DNA of 64,000 bases, from the NCBI GenBank assembly GCA_966250015.1, contig CBINFS010000012.1, positions 1 through 64,000 of the forward strand, in the 5' to 3' direction. The DNA comes from CBINFS01 sp966250015. Its GTDB lineage: Bacteria > Bacteroidota > Rhodothermia > Rhodothermales > DASSAV01. The translations under genes and the position numbers were made by a program. The notes beneath the pieces are model-generated. The model saw only the letters and a list, made by a program, of their open reading frames with translations. It made no database searches and had not been told where the DNA came from. Of this stretch, positions 36,562 through 45,172 are shown piece after piece. Positions within the stretch are counted from its first letter, which is position 1; every line of letters starts with the position of its first letter.

Positions 36562-37206
36562 TCACGCAATGTTAACCCCGCTGTCGAGGACGCGCCAGAG
36601 GTACCAGCTCGCCACCGAGCGATACGGGCGCCAGCGGTCGCCGTAGGCCAGCACGGCTTTCGGCGGGGGGAGTTCTGGTAAGCCGTATGCAATCTGATAG
36701 CCTTTCCTGAGGCCAAGGTCGTCCACCGGTAGCACGTCCGGGCGGCCCAGGTGGAAGATCAGCAGCATCTCGACAGTCCATCGACCCACGCCGCGGACCT
36801 TCGTGAGGTGCGCGATGATCTCGTCGTCGCTCATTTCTAGGAGTGCCTGCATCGGCGGCACGACGCCTTCGATCGTTTTGAGCGCCAGGTCCTTGATCGC
36901 AAGCGTTTTCGCCCGTGAGAGCCCGGCCGCGCGCAGCGACTCGTCCGGCAGCGCGAGCACGGCCTTCGGCTGCAAGGTCTCGTCCTCCGGCAGCAGCGCC
37001 ATCAGGCGCCCGAAGATTGTGTCGGCAGCTTTCCGTGAAAGCTGTTGCCCGGCAATCGCGCGCAGGAGCGTACGGAAAGGGCTCGCCATCCCCCTTCCCT
37101 CCAGCCCAAATGGCCCCAGCATGCCGATCACGCGCCCCAGCGTCGCGTCGGCCTTCGTCAGGACCTCGATCGCCTCTTCAGGATGATATAACAACCCGTT
37201 TACCAC
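36562..37206 (-). CDS. AlkA-type DNA-3-methyladenine glycosylase
   Basis: Base-excision repair enzyme of 214 residues that removes alkylated purines. It has the HhH-GPD fold: GQQLSRKAADTIFGRL opens the domain, the helix-hairpin-helix is LTKVRGVGRWTVEMLL, and the catalytic Asp is in LPVDDLGLRKG. No iron-sulphur cysteine cluster is present, which excludes the EndoIII/MutY branch. Length fits the small AlkA subgroup. The start is GTG at 37206 with AAGGGG about 8 bases upstream. It lies between HigBA and the DUF89 protein, on the opposite strand to HigBA. Confidence 0.9.
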   Translation of the reverse strand: MVNGLLYHPEEAIEVLTKADATLGRVIGMLGPFGLEGRGMASPFRTLLRAIAGQQLSRKAADTIFGRLMALLPEDETLQPKAVLALPDESLRAAGLSRAKTLAIKDLALKTIEGVVPPMQALLEMSDDEIIAHLTKVRGVGRWTVEMLLIFHLGRPDVLPVDDLGLRKGYQIAYGLPELPPPKAVLAYGDRWRPYRSVASWYLWRVLDSGVNIA

Positions 37207-37293
37207 GTATTAACCCCTTTTCGTGTATTTGAGACCAGACCGAACGAGATGGAATATATGACACCGCACCGTGACAGCCCGCCGTCACACCGT

Positions 37294-38526
37294 CTATGAT
37301 TCTGCCGGCGGTAAAAAGTGGACGACGCCCCACCGCCCCGAGGTACGCCAGGCGGGATCCCGCTCGAAAAGCACCTCGGTCTCGCCCTCGGGCACGCCTA
37401 CCGCCAGGTCTGACTTCAGCGTGCGTAGGGCCAGCAACGGTGCGGGGAAATAGCTTACCGCTTCCTGGAACGAAGTCTCGAACGGCCACCGCCGGTCTCC
37501 TAACAGGCGCCGGTAGTTTGCGTCCCCCTTGCTGACGACGAGGTCTGCCCGGCTGAGTACCTCCCGTACCCGCTCGGGCATCTCCCACCCGCTGAGCGGC
37601 GACGTCCAGTACAGGTCATCGTCGAGCCGCATTCGGCTCGCAACGAGGTGCGCCCGCAGCCGATGCCCGAAAGCTCGTGTAGCCGGATCGGCGTCGCCTC
37701 CGAGGAACGTCACCGTCCGGAATACGTCTTCCACGACGGCGTCGGACACGAACGTCGGGTGGCGCTTCACGTGTAGGATTACCTCACCTGCAACGTTGGT
37801 TTCGAGCAGGTAATCGGCCAGCAGCAGGTCGCCAATGAACTCGAACCCTGCGTTGTCGACGAGGAAGTCCACCCGGCGCTCACCGTTGGTCTGCCACGAA
37901 GCCACGTACGCGGAGGCAGCGGACGTTTCGTCGGCGATCAGGTGTGCGCGAGCCGCCTCGAAGTCGTCGTGACGGGGCTGCCCCTCGTCCCCTGCAGGCC
38001 AGAGGCTGAGGTCGGCCTGGTTGCCCCACAAGTCCAAGTATACCAGCCGCTCGAAGACCTCACGCCTCCACGTCCGGCTTTCTAGCCACCCGCCGAGCTG
38101 TCGGCTCAGCCGGCGGATCTCCACCTGTGTGGTCTCCAACCCGAGGTTCTTCTGCAAAAGGAATGGATCGATCCGTTCCGTCGGGTCGGCCTCGAAATAC
38201 CCCACCGCCTCGATGATGCGCCGGTAGAAATACGTCTCGGCAAAGAAAAAGGGCACGTCCAGCCAGCCCCACCCCTCGTACGGTGCGACGTACTCGTTCC
38301 AATCCTCGTAATCCGGGCCATGAGTGTCCAACAGCGGCCGGATGGGACCGCCTGGAAGCTCCCGGATCAGCGCGTTCATCCGCTCAATTGCCGTTTGCGG
38401 AAGTTCATTTTCTTCGAGCACCCGGCTCGCGATGACCGGCAGCCGCTCGATGATCGTGTTGTGTGCGAACGAACCGATCTCTGATCCGCTTAGCGGCTCA
38501 GGATACTCCCCGCGCTTCCTGTCCAT
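37294..38526 (-). CDS. ARMT1-like DUF89 protein (damage-control phosphatase family)
   Basis: A 410-residue protein matching the long DUF89 branch best known from eukaryotes (human ARMT1, yeast YMR027W), metal-dependent phosphatases that hydrolyse damaged sugar phosphates. The metal-binding motif is FLVDNAGFEFIGD (Asp224, Asn225), followed by HVKRHPTFVSD, SKGDANYRR (Lys334, Asp336) and LRTLKSD near the end. An N-terminal helical domain (about 1-160) is as in the family. Exact substrate is unknown; fructose-1-phosphate-like damage repair is inferred. It is upstream of the DNA glycosylase on the minus strand, 87 bases apart, and may be transcribed with it. Confidence 0.82.
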   Translation of the reverse strand: MDRKRGEYPEPLSGSEIGSFAHNTIIERLPVIASRVLEENELPQTAIERMNALIRELPGGPIRPLLDTHGPDYEDWNEYVAPYEGWGWLDVPFFFAETYFYRRIIEAVGYFEADPTERIDPFLLQKNLGLETTQVEIRRLSRQLGGWLESRTWRREVFERLVYLDLWGNQADLSLWPAGDEGQPRHDDFEAARAHLIADETSAASAYVASWQTNGERRVDFLVDNAGFEFIGDLLLADYLLETNVAGEVILHVKRHPTFVSDAVVEDVFRTVTFLGGDADPATRAFGHRLRAHLVASRMRLDDDLYWTSPLSGWEMPERVREVLSRADLVVSKGDANYRRLLGDRRWPFETSFQEAVSYFPAPLLALRTLKSDLAVGVPEGETEVLFERDPAWRTSGRWGVVHFLPPAES

Positions 38527-38712
38527 TCCATTTATCCTTTTTGTTAACTCCTTCCGAATGAAGGGTTTTGTATTCGTGGACCAGCCTTGCGTTTCCGGCC
38601 TGTCGTTATTCAGTCAGTCAAAAAACGCACTATTGTGACGGCAGACGCAACTTGTGTGAAGATTTTCCGTCTCGTGGAGTGATTTATATCTCTCCTCCAG
38701 CTCACCACGATT

Positions 38713-39708
38713 ATGTCCACCATAAAGCATTCCTTCTACTTCGCGCTGTTCCTTGCCATCGCTTTCACTGGCGTCGCCGCAGGTCAGCAGCGCTTCGACT
38801 ACGAAGAGGTTGTCGAAAAGCAGATCCCCGCTCGCCGGGGTGAAACCCTGACCGTAAAGTCCGACCTCGGCTCGATCGAGGTTTTCGGCGCACCAGGCGC
38901 TAACACGATCGACGTACGCATCATCAAGGGCGTCAACGACGTGGACAGGGACGAGGCTGAAGAACTGTTCGATCGCTTCCGGGTCACCTTCGACGAAAAC
39001 GGAAGGGGTGTTGAGATCCGGGGCGACTATGAGCGCGGCAGATTCTGGCGGTTCCGCCGCGGCCTGCACGTGCGCTACGAGATCCGCATCCCGGACGAAA
39101 TGCACGTCACTCTTTCGACGAACGGAGGCAGCATCTCGATCGAAAGGATCGGAGGTGATGCACGTTTGGCGACTTCCGGTGGTTCAATCAAGGCGTCGGA
39201 TGTCAACGGCCACCTCACCGCCAACACGAGCGGCGGCAGCATCTCCGCGACCAACATCGCGGGTGAGGCAACCCTCCATACGTCCGGCGGCAGCATCAAC
39301 GTCGAAGGGATCGACGGAGACGCCGAGTGCAATACGTCGGGCGGCAGCATCACCGCCAGTGAGATCGCCGGTAACCTGATGGCGCACACCTCCGGGGGCA
39401 GCATCCGCCTCAAATCCATCATGGGCGAGGTCGACGCCAGCACCTCCGGCGGCAGTGTCACGGCCGACCTATACGACCACCGGGGTAGACCGATCAAGCT
39501 GAAAACCAGCGGCGGCTCGGTCACCGTAGGCGTGGACCCCGACATAAACGTGACGCTCGACGCCGAGGCTACCGGCGGCCGCGTGAACAGCGACCTTCCC
39601 GTCGCAGGCACCCTTGAACGGGGACGCCTCCGCGGCGAGGTAAACGGCGGCGGACCGCTGCTCTCCCTCAGAACGACCGGCGGCAGCATCAACATCCGCA
39701 CACGCTAA
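38713..39708 (+). CDS. Secreted DUF4097 beta-repeat protein
   Basis: A 331-residue exported protein of the DUF4097 (adhesin-like beta-strand repeat) family. A signal peptide covers about 1-24 (core FALFLAIAFTGVAAG). From residue 136 it shows tandem units of exactly 18 residues that start T(S/N)GGSI and have Ile or Val-x-Gly at about position 11: six full units, then further TSGGSV starts. They should stack as a right-handed beta-solenoid. The N-terminal 110 residues carry the family's KSDLGSIEVFGAPGA motif. Function of the family is not settled; some members are near anti-sigma factors, but none is here. Its stop codon overlaps that of the convergent Omp85 gene. Confidence 0.87.
   Translation: MSTIKHSFYFALFLAIAFTGVAAGQQRFDYEEVVEKQIPARRGETLTVKSDLGSIEVFGAPGANTIDVRIIKGVNDVDRDEAEELFDRFRVTFDENGRGVEIRGDYERGRFWRFRRGLHVRYEIRIPDEMHVTLSTNGGSISIERIGGDARLATSGGSIKASDVNGHLTANTSGGSISATNIAGEATLHTSGGSINVEGIDGDAECNTSGGSITASEIAGNLMAHTSGGSIRLKSIMGEVDASTSGGSVTADLYDHRGRPIKLKTSGGSVTVGVDPDINVTLDAEATGGRVNSDLPVAGTLERGRLRGEVNGGGPLLSLRTTGGSINIRTR
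39118..39459 (+). repeat. 54-base in-gene tandem repeats (18-residue units)
   Basis: Six consecutive units at an exact 54-base period (39118-39441), the seventh beginning at 39442. The protein motif is strict while codons vary (for example AGCGGCGGC, TCCGGCGGC, TCGGGCGGC), so protein-level selection rather than recent DNA duplication keeps the pattern. Confidence 0.85.
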
Positions 39709-42170
39709 AACGCGTGGCCGATACCGAAGTGCACGATTGGGCGACGAAGGCCGTCCGGGAACGGACCTTTACCTGAACGCGCCGGATCGTACAGCTTGTA
39801 CGCAAAATCCAGGCGCAAAATCAGGTACTCCCAGGCGGCCCGTAGCCCAAAGCCCGTTCCAGCCCCAAACTCGCGGTAAAACGATCCGAATCGAAACCGG
39901 CCCTCCGGCACACCGGGGTTGCGCGGGCCCGTCCAAACGTTGCCGGCATCGAGGAACGTCACGCCGAGCCAGTCGGCGGCAAACAAATTGTGCAGCAGGA
40001 CCCTCCGGGCTTCGACGCCCACCTCGAGCTTGATGTCGCCGCCGAGGATGTTCGTCGTGTAGCCACTCGTCGAGTCGGTGCGGGCCATTAGATCCGACTT
40101 GCCCGGCCCGAGCTCACGAAGGCCCCAACCCCGGACGCTCGTGGCCCCGCCGCTGTAAAAACGCCGGTCGAAGGGCACCACGTCGGCCTTGCCCGTCGGG
40201 TGCGCGATCCCGCCAATGAACTTCATCGCCAGCACTGTCCCCCGCGACGACCGCCGGTAACGCCTCAGGTCGGCGAGGAAACGGACGTACTGGCGGTAAG
40301 CCAGCCGGTTGCCCGCTCGATCCCCCGCAAAAACCGGAAGGCCCGGCAGGCTGCCTTCCAGTGAGTCGGGCGTAAATACGAACCGATCCAGCAAGTACGG
40401 CAGGTTGCTCCCGATCTCGAACGACCCTTCGTAGCTGTATCCCTGCTCCCGCCGCAGCGGGTTGAACCGGGCCGATCGGAAAGTGTACCGGAGGGCGCTG
40501 TTGACCTGCGGTTGTGTGTAGTCCTCGATGATCTGCGCACGCTGCACAGGGTCCTCTACGATCAGGCTGTCGCCCCGGCCGAGGATGTGATCGAGGAAGG
40601 CGCTCCGGAAGCCCGCAAGCGTGTCCGGGTTGCTCAGGCTAACGTCCAGCACGTCGACGAGGGACGCAACGGTCGGACTGTGCGCCATCTCGATGCGCAG
40701 CCGCGCGACCCCACGCCCGCGAATGATCAGCTTCAGCTCGTCGCGCCGCGCCGTCAGGAGGCTCAGCGAAACCCGTGTACGAGCGTCGTACAGGCCGAGG
40801 AGGCGGTCGAGCCCCCGGAATGGCGCAATGAGGTAAGGGTACGTGATGGAGGTTGAGACCTCCGCCTGAGCTGCCAGCGTCGAGTCGCTCAGGCCGTCCG
40901 CCGCAATCGATCCGGTAGCGCGCACCTGAAACGACTCTCCCCCGCCGAGCAGGTTCAGGTTTTCGTACGTCACACCTACGCCGGTGCCCAGCTCGCTGTC
41001 GCTGCCGGAGAGAACGCCGCTTCGCTGGAGCATGAACGTCTCGAAGCGCATCTGGCGTCGCCGCCGGGTTCGCAGGTCCACCCGGTGCGACAGCCGGGGC
41101 GCGGTATCGAACGTGCGAAGCGTGTCGCCTGCCAGTGGGAGGATGTCCGTAAACGCAAAAACACCCGTCGCATCGAGCCGCCGCTTGGTCGCGAGCAGCT
41201 GCGACTGGTCGTACCACTCCCCCGGCGAAAATCGAAGCGCACGCCGGAGGAGCGACCCTTCCAGCGTGGCCTCGTTCCTGACGCGTGACGTTACCACCCC
41301 GCCTTCAGACGAACCGTTTCCCGGCACCACCATCAACGTGTCCGAGTACGGTGGTGCATCTCGATCCGGGCCCTCCACCACGAACTGCACGTCGCCAAAC
41401 CGGAACCGTTCGCCGGGACGTATGCGAAAAACTATGTCGAACGAATCGGGCCGTATCGGGTGGACGATGGCGCGGATCGAGTCGCGTGTGACCGAGGCAA
41501 ACCCCTCATCCCTTAAAAACGACAGCAGCCGCCTGCGTTCTTCGAGAAGGTCCGTTTCCGAGTAGCGCCTGCCGCTGAGCCTGAATCCTGGCGTTCCAGA
41601 CGTGTCGATCGATTCGGGACGAAGCAGGGATTCGCGCATCAGGCGAAACCGTTGATCTGGCGTAAGCACATCGAGCCCGTCGTACGTCACCTGCCGGATG
41701 AAGGTGGGTTGGCCTTGATCGATCCGGAAGGTGACCCGGACGAGGCGGTTGTTCCGAAACGTGTCCACGACTGCGCTTACCCGGGCGTCACGGAATCCTT
41801 CCTGTAAGTAGAACAGGCGGATCCGTTCGACGTCGGCGTTCAGCACGGAGGCGTCGAGATAGGCAGGCGCTTCTCCGCTGGCCATCAAGGCGTTGCCCAA
41901 CCGTCTGCCGAGCGCTCCCGACGAACCCGCCCGGTAAAGCCAGAGCCACCAGGTGAAACCGGGTACGCCGAGAAAACGCCGGTTGGCGGTCGTGCGCACA
42001 CGCAGCGATAGCACTTCGTCGGAAAAAAGCTCGTTCCCCTCGAATCGCACTTCGCTGACGAGCGGCGGCTGCGTGGTGTCCGGAGCGGTGGGCGTGGGTT
42101 GAGCCTGTACGTGAGAAGCCGTTGCGATGAGAATCAGGCTCAGAAAAATGCCGCAGGGTGTTCTATACAT
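39705..42170 (-). CDS. Omp85/BamA-superfamily outer-membrane protein
   Basis: An 821-residue outer-membrane protein. The signal peptide (core IFLSLILIATASH) ends at QAQ. POTRA-like domains follow: SEVRFEGNELFSDEVL, YLQEGFRDARVSAVV and others up to about residue 330. The C-terminal 16-stranded barrel has the superfamily VRGW motif in GGATSVRGWGL, a variant of the VRGF lock, and ends HFGIGHAF with a terminal Phe. Domain layout is closer to TamA or an accessory BamA paralogue than to canonical BamA; no bamA context (skp, lpxD, uppS) adjoins. The exact role, insertion or lipid transport, is inference. The ATG at 42170 is chosen to fit the signal peptide. Confidence 0.87.
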   Translation of the reverse strand: MYRTPCGIFLSLILIATASHVQAQPTPTAPDTTQPPLVSEVRFEGNELFSDEVLSLRVRTTANRRFLGVPGFTWWLWLYRAGSSGALGRRLGNALMASGEAPAYLDASVLNADVERIRLFYLQEGFRDARVSAVVDTFRNNRLVRVTFRIDQGQPTFIRQVTYDGLDVLTPDQRFRLMRESLLRPESIDTSGTPGFRLSGRRYSETDLLEERRRLLSFLRDEGFASVTRDSIRAIVHPIRPDSFDIVFRIRPGERFRFGDVQFVVEGPDRDAPPYSDTLMVVPGNGSSEGGVVTSRVRNEATLEGSLLRRALRFSPGEWYDQSQLLATKRRLDATGVFAFTDILPLAGDTLRTFDTAPRLSHRVDLRTRRRRQMRFETFMLQRSGVLSGSDSELGTGVGVTYENLNLLGGGESFQVRATGSIAADGLSDSTLAAQAEVSTSITYPYLIAPFRGLDRLLGLYDARTRVSLSLLTARRDELKLIIRGRGVARLRIEMAHSPTVASLVDVLDVSLSNPDTLAGFRSAFLDHILGRGDSLIVEDPVQRAQIIEDYTQPQVNSALRYTFRSARFNPLRREQGYSYEGSFEIGSNLPYLLDRFVFTPDSLEGSLPGLPVFAGDRAGNRLAYRQYVRFLADLRRYRRSSRGTVLAMKFIGGIAHPTGKADVVPFDRRFYSGGATSVRGWGLRELGPGKSDLMARTDSTSGYTTNILGGDIKLEVGVEARRVLLHNLFAADWLGVTFLDAGNVWTGPRNPGVPEGRFRFGSFYREFGAGTGFGLRAAWEYLILRLDFAYKLYDPARSGKGPFPDGLRRPIVHFGIGHAF

Positions 42171-42268
42171 CGAGTGCACGGACCTTACCACCCCGGAGCA
42201 TGTCCCCGATACTACTACAGGTTATACCGGCTCCGCGGCAACGAGTCGGAGCCGGACTCCCTCCGGTC

Positions 42269-42487
42269 CTACTCCTCCTCGAAGTAAAAGTCATCGTCGG
42301 CCGTCGGGTAGTCCGGCCACATCTCCTCGATGCTTTCGTAAGGCTCACCGTCATCCTCCATGGCGCGGAGGTTCTCGATGACTTCGATGGGAGCGCCCGT
42401 ACGCTCGGCGTAATCGATCAGCTCTTCCTTTGTCGCCGGCCAGGGTGCGTCTTCCAGGTACGAAGCCAGTTCCAGAGTCCAGTACAT
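42269..42487 (-). CDS. DUF2795 small acidic protein
   Basis: A 72-residue cytoplasmic protein that matches the Bacteroidota form of DUF2795: MYWTLELASYLEDAPWPATK, then ELIDYAERTGAPIEVIENL and EPYESIEEMWPDYP, with an acidic tail. Helical and highly charged; function unknown, possibly DNA- or protein-binding. I chose the ATG at 42487 because the family starts MYWT; the in-frame start at 42496 adds three residues. It is upstream of the Omp85 gene on the same strand. Confidence 0.88.
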   Translation of the reverse strand: MYWTLELASYLEDAPWPATKEELIDYAERTGAPIEVIENLRAMEDDGEPYESIEEMWPDYPTADDDFYFEEE

Positions 42488-42633
42488 AAGCCGCAAAATA
42501 AATAATTAGGTCATTAATTAATACCCACATATTGACCACGAACACGGAACGCGGATGGCCAACGGGCAGGCACTATAGGGCGCAGATAAAAAAATTGCAA
42601 GTAGTTGCCTTTATATTTCCGACAAACCTCTAC

Positions 42634-42667
42634 AAAAAAATAGGTTCCTGCTCAAAAGACAGGAACC
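42634..42667 (-). terminator. Rho-independent terminator of the M23 peptidase gene
   Basis: On the minus strand GGTTCCTG/CAGGAACC (42643-42650 with 42660-42667) forms an 8-base stem around a 9-base loop, followed by TATTTTTTT. It begins 27 bases after the stop codon. Confidence 0.9.
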
Positions 42668-42693
42668 CGAGAAACCCACAAGCAGACCGTCGA

Positions 42694-43671
42694 TCAATCC
42701 AGAGCGATGTTGGACTCCTCCGCTGCCTTTAGAAGCGCCTGATAACGCTGCGGCGTCAGGCTCGGAGCGAAAAAGTGCACCGGGTTGATTGGATTGCCCT
42801 CCAGGTCGTGAACTTCGTAGTGCAGATGCGGTCCGGTCGAACGGCCCGTGTTGCCGCTCAGGCCGATTTTCTCGCCTCGCTCAACCTTTTTGCCAGGCCG
42901 AATGCCCGGTGCGATCTCCGACAGGTGAGCGTACAGCGTGCGATAGCCTGCCGTTTTATGTTCGATTATGACGTGTTTTCCGAAAGTCGGGTTCTGTCCC
43001 GCTTCACGGACGACCCCGTTCCCGCTCGCCACCACGGGCGAACCGGTGCGTACGAGAACGTCGACCCCTTCGTGCATCTTCCTCACGCGGAGGATCGGGT
43101 GAATGCGCAGCCCAAATCCTGAGACGATGGGACCGTCAGCCGGTATGATGGCGGGTAATTCAGCCATCCAGTTCTTGCGCTCTTCAGCCAGCTTCGACAG
43201 CTCTCGATAGCTGGAGCTTTGGAGGCTGATCTGCCGCTCGAGCTTGTCCAGCTTGCGCGAAGTTTCCCTGAGCAGCCCGGCCGTCGAAAGGCCAAAGCGG
43301 CTGAACGATTCGTACGGATCCGAGCCACCTACACCGACCTGGCGGACATCCTCCGGGATTGGATCCGCTTCCAGAAGGGTACGATAAAGATTCTGATCGG
43401 TCTCAGCAAATTCGTTGAGCTGCTGTGCGTAGGCTTCTAACCGGCTCTCGAGCTGCTTGAGCTGTTCCTGGAGAAACTCGTTCTCATTTTCTAAGGCCAG
43501 CTCCTGTGGCGTGCCATAGATCTCGTCGACACCCCACATGAGCAATCCGGTCAGGAAGATGGACGTGACTAGCACCGCCACCACCTGGTACACGAGCTTC
43601 TTGCGGCCGGTCTTAATCTCAAGAAAGGTACACGTCTCTTGGTCGTAGTAGTAGTAGCGGTTACCAGCCAT
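42694..43671 (-). CDS. Membrane-anchored M23 peptidase
   Basis: Zinc endopeptidase, or its inactive regulator, acting on peptidoglycan cross-links, with 325 residues. A short cytoplasmic start (Tyr run YYYYD) is followed by a membrane anchor (about 27-47) and a coiled coil (about 55-105 and 130-165). The C-terminal LytM domain has SGFGLRIHP, HEGVD (His199, Asp203) and HLHYE (His281, His283), with the full zinc-binding set, so activity is likely. Similar proteins support cell division and shape in Bacteroidota. Its own terminator lies downstream. It follows the HPr kinase group on the same strand after a 360-base gap. Confidence 0.92.
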   Translation of the reverse strand: MAGNRYYYYDQETCTFLEIKTGRKKLVYQVVAVLVTSIFLTGLLMWGVDEIYGTPQELALENENEFLQEQLKQLESRLEAYAQQLNEFAETDQNLYRTLLEADPIPEDVRQVGVGGSDPYESFSRFGLSTAGLLRETSRKLDKLERQISLQSSSYRELSKLAEERKNWMAELPAIIPADGPIVSGFGLRIHPILRVRKMHEGVDVLVRTGSPVVASGNGVVREAGQNPTFGKHVIIEHKTAGYRTLYAHLSEIAPGIRPGKKVERGEKIGLSGNTGRSTGPHLHYEVHDLEGNPINPVHFFAPSLTPQRYQALLKAAEESNIALD

Positions 43672-44028
43672 AAGTCGCCATTTTTTGCATCGAATCGGAT
43701 TTCACGAGATCACTCCCACATCCCATCCACGAGTCTATTAGCTGGGGCAAGGCCGGATGTGAAAAAAGCAAATAATAACGTTTCCGACCAGTCCCGGGCG
43801 CTCAAAAAGCAAATTCGGATGGCGGCCAAGAAAACCGACCCTCCCAGAAAACCGCCTTCACGCCACTTGTCACAACAACGTCACCCGAATATAGAACCTC
43901 GACCTACAGGTGTCAACACTTTTGTCCAGGAAGGATTGAAAGCATCTGTGAGCTTAACTACGGATAAATTGGCCGTAATCGCAATGAAAGCCACACTATG
44001 TGAGGCATCTTTGCGAAAAAACCAATTT
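43672..44028. other. Non-coding gap, nothing recognised
   Basis: About 357 bases between the M23 and hprK genes, AT-richer than its surroundings. No ORF, hairpin or RNA was recognised. It presumably holds the M23 gene promoter. Confidence 0.5.
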
Positions 44029-45045
44029 CTATTCATAATCGTGCTCGAAGTATTCGATCCCACGAGAAGGTATGGTAGCCCCCTTTCGCTGGATCCGCTC
44101 TGCCAGCCGGCGTGCGAAAACTTCAGCCGGATCGTATCCGTAGTGCCGGAGGAGGTAATTCATCGCAATCACTTCGCAGATCACGGTGACATTCTTGCCC
44201 GGCGTGATGGGAAGCTTAACCATCGGAAGATCGACACCTAGAATCGGGTAGACGTCCTCTACCATACCCAGCCGCGTGTATTCCTCGTTCGGGTCCCAGA
44301 GCTGCATGTTCACGACGACCTCGACGCGTTTCTGGAATCGAATCGCCCGGATACCGAACATCGCGCGCACGTCGACCAGCCCGAGCCCGCGGATCTCCAT
44401 GAAGTGCTGGACGAGGTCGGTCCCCGAACCGATGAGTAGCTGCTCTTCCTTTTTCGTCACGATCACGACGTCGTCTGCCACCAGCCGGTGACCGCGTTCG
44501 ACGAGGTCGAGGGCAACCTCACTCTTACCTATACCTGCCTTCCCGATGAGAAGCAGGCCGATGCCGTACACGTCTACGAGCGATCCGTGAACGGTCTGCT
44601 GCAACGAGAACTGATCGTTCAGGAAATCCCGCAGAAGCGCCATGAACTGGGTCGACGGCACGTTGGTCCGGTAGACGGGCACGCCGGCTTCTGTGGCCAG
44701 CTCGACGAGATCGGGATCCAGCTCGTTGCCTTCCGTCAGCACGATGCAGGGGATGGGAAACTGGATCAGGTTTTTGAACGCCTCGATCCTGGCTTCCTTT
44801 GAAAGATGCTCGAGGTACTGGTTCTCGGTATTCCCCAGGATCTGCACGCGCTGGTACGTAAACAGGTCTACGTACCCTGCAAGCGCCAGGCCAGGCCGGT
44901 GGAGGTTGCTCTCGGTCACGTTGCGCCCACTGGCATCGACGTCGTTTACGGCCTCAACAGCGAGGTTGACGGTGCTGTTGAGCTGCTCCACCATAAACTG
45001 CACCGTGATGAACTCCTTCTTGAAGGTCTTCGGCTGATGTGGCAT
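44029..45045 (-). CDS. hprK: HPr kinase/phosphorylase
   Basis: Bifunctional enzyme that phosphorylates and dephosphorylates HPr on Ser46 and links sugar supply to carbon-catabolite control. 338 residues. The N-terminal domain is followed by HGSLVDVYGIGLLL with the catalytic His153, Walker A GKAGIGKS (168-175), RLVADDVVIV and the signature EIRGLGLVDVRAMFG, all intact. I chose the ATG at 45045 (MPHQPKTF) because the in-frame start at 45099 adds 18 non-family residues. ptsH and ptsI are not in this window. In such genomes HprK often lacks a full sugar PTS, so its role may be purely regulatory. Confidence 0.95.
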   Translation of the reverse strand: MPHQPKTFKKEFITVQFMVEQLNSTVNLAVEAVNDVDASGRNVTESNLHRPGLALAGYVDLFTYQRVQILGNTENQYLEHLSKEARIEAFKNLIQFPIPCIVLTEGNELDPDLVELATEAGVPVYRTNVPSTQFMALLRDFLNDQFSLQQTVHGSLVDVYGIGLLLIGKAGIGKSEVALDLVERGHRLVADDVVIVTKKEEQLLIGSGTDLVQHFMEIRGLGLVDVRAMFGIRAIRFQKRVEVVVNMQLWDPNEEYTRLGMVEDVYPILGVDLPMVKLPITPGKNVTVICEVIAMNYLLRHYGYDPAEVFARRLAERIQRKGATIPSRGIEYFEHDYE

Positions 45046-45172
45046 GGATCGAAAAGGATTGACTGGAAAACCCGGGGAGTTGAACGAGTCAACGTTCAAT
45101 TGTGTGAACAGCTGTACAGGCTATGGGCGTGTCAACGCCGGGTTACCGGAATTGTTGTCTTAGCCGCGTTCC

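Noticed and set aside
39118..39459. CRISPR-like periodic repeats
   Set aside because: The 54-base period is in frame, encodes a protein repeat and has no spacer structure.
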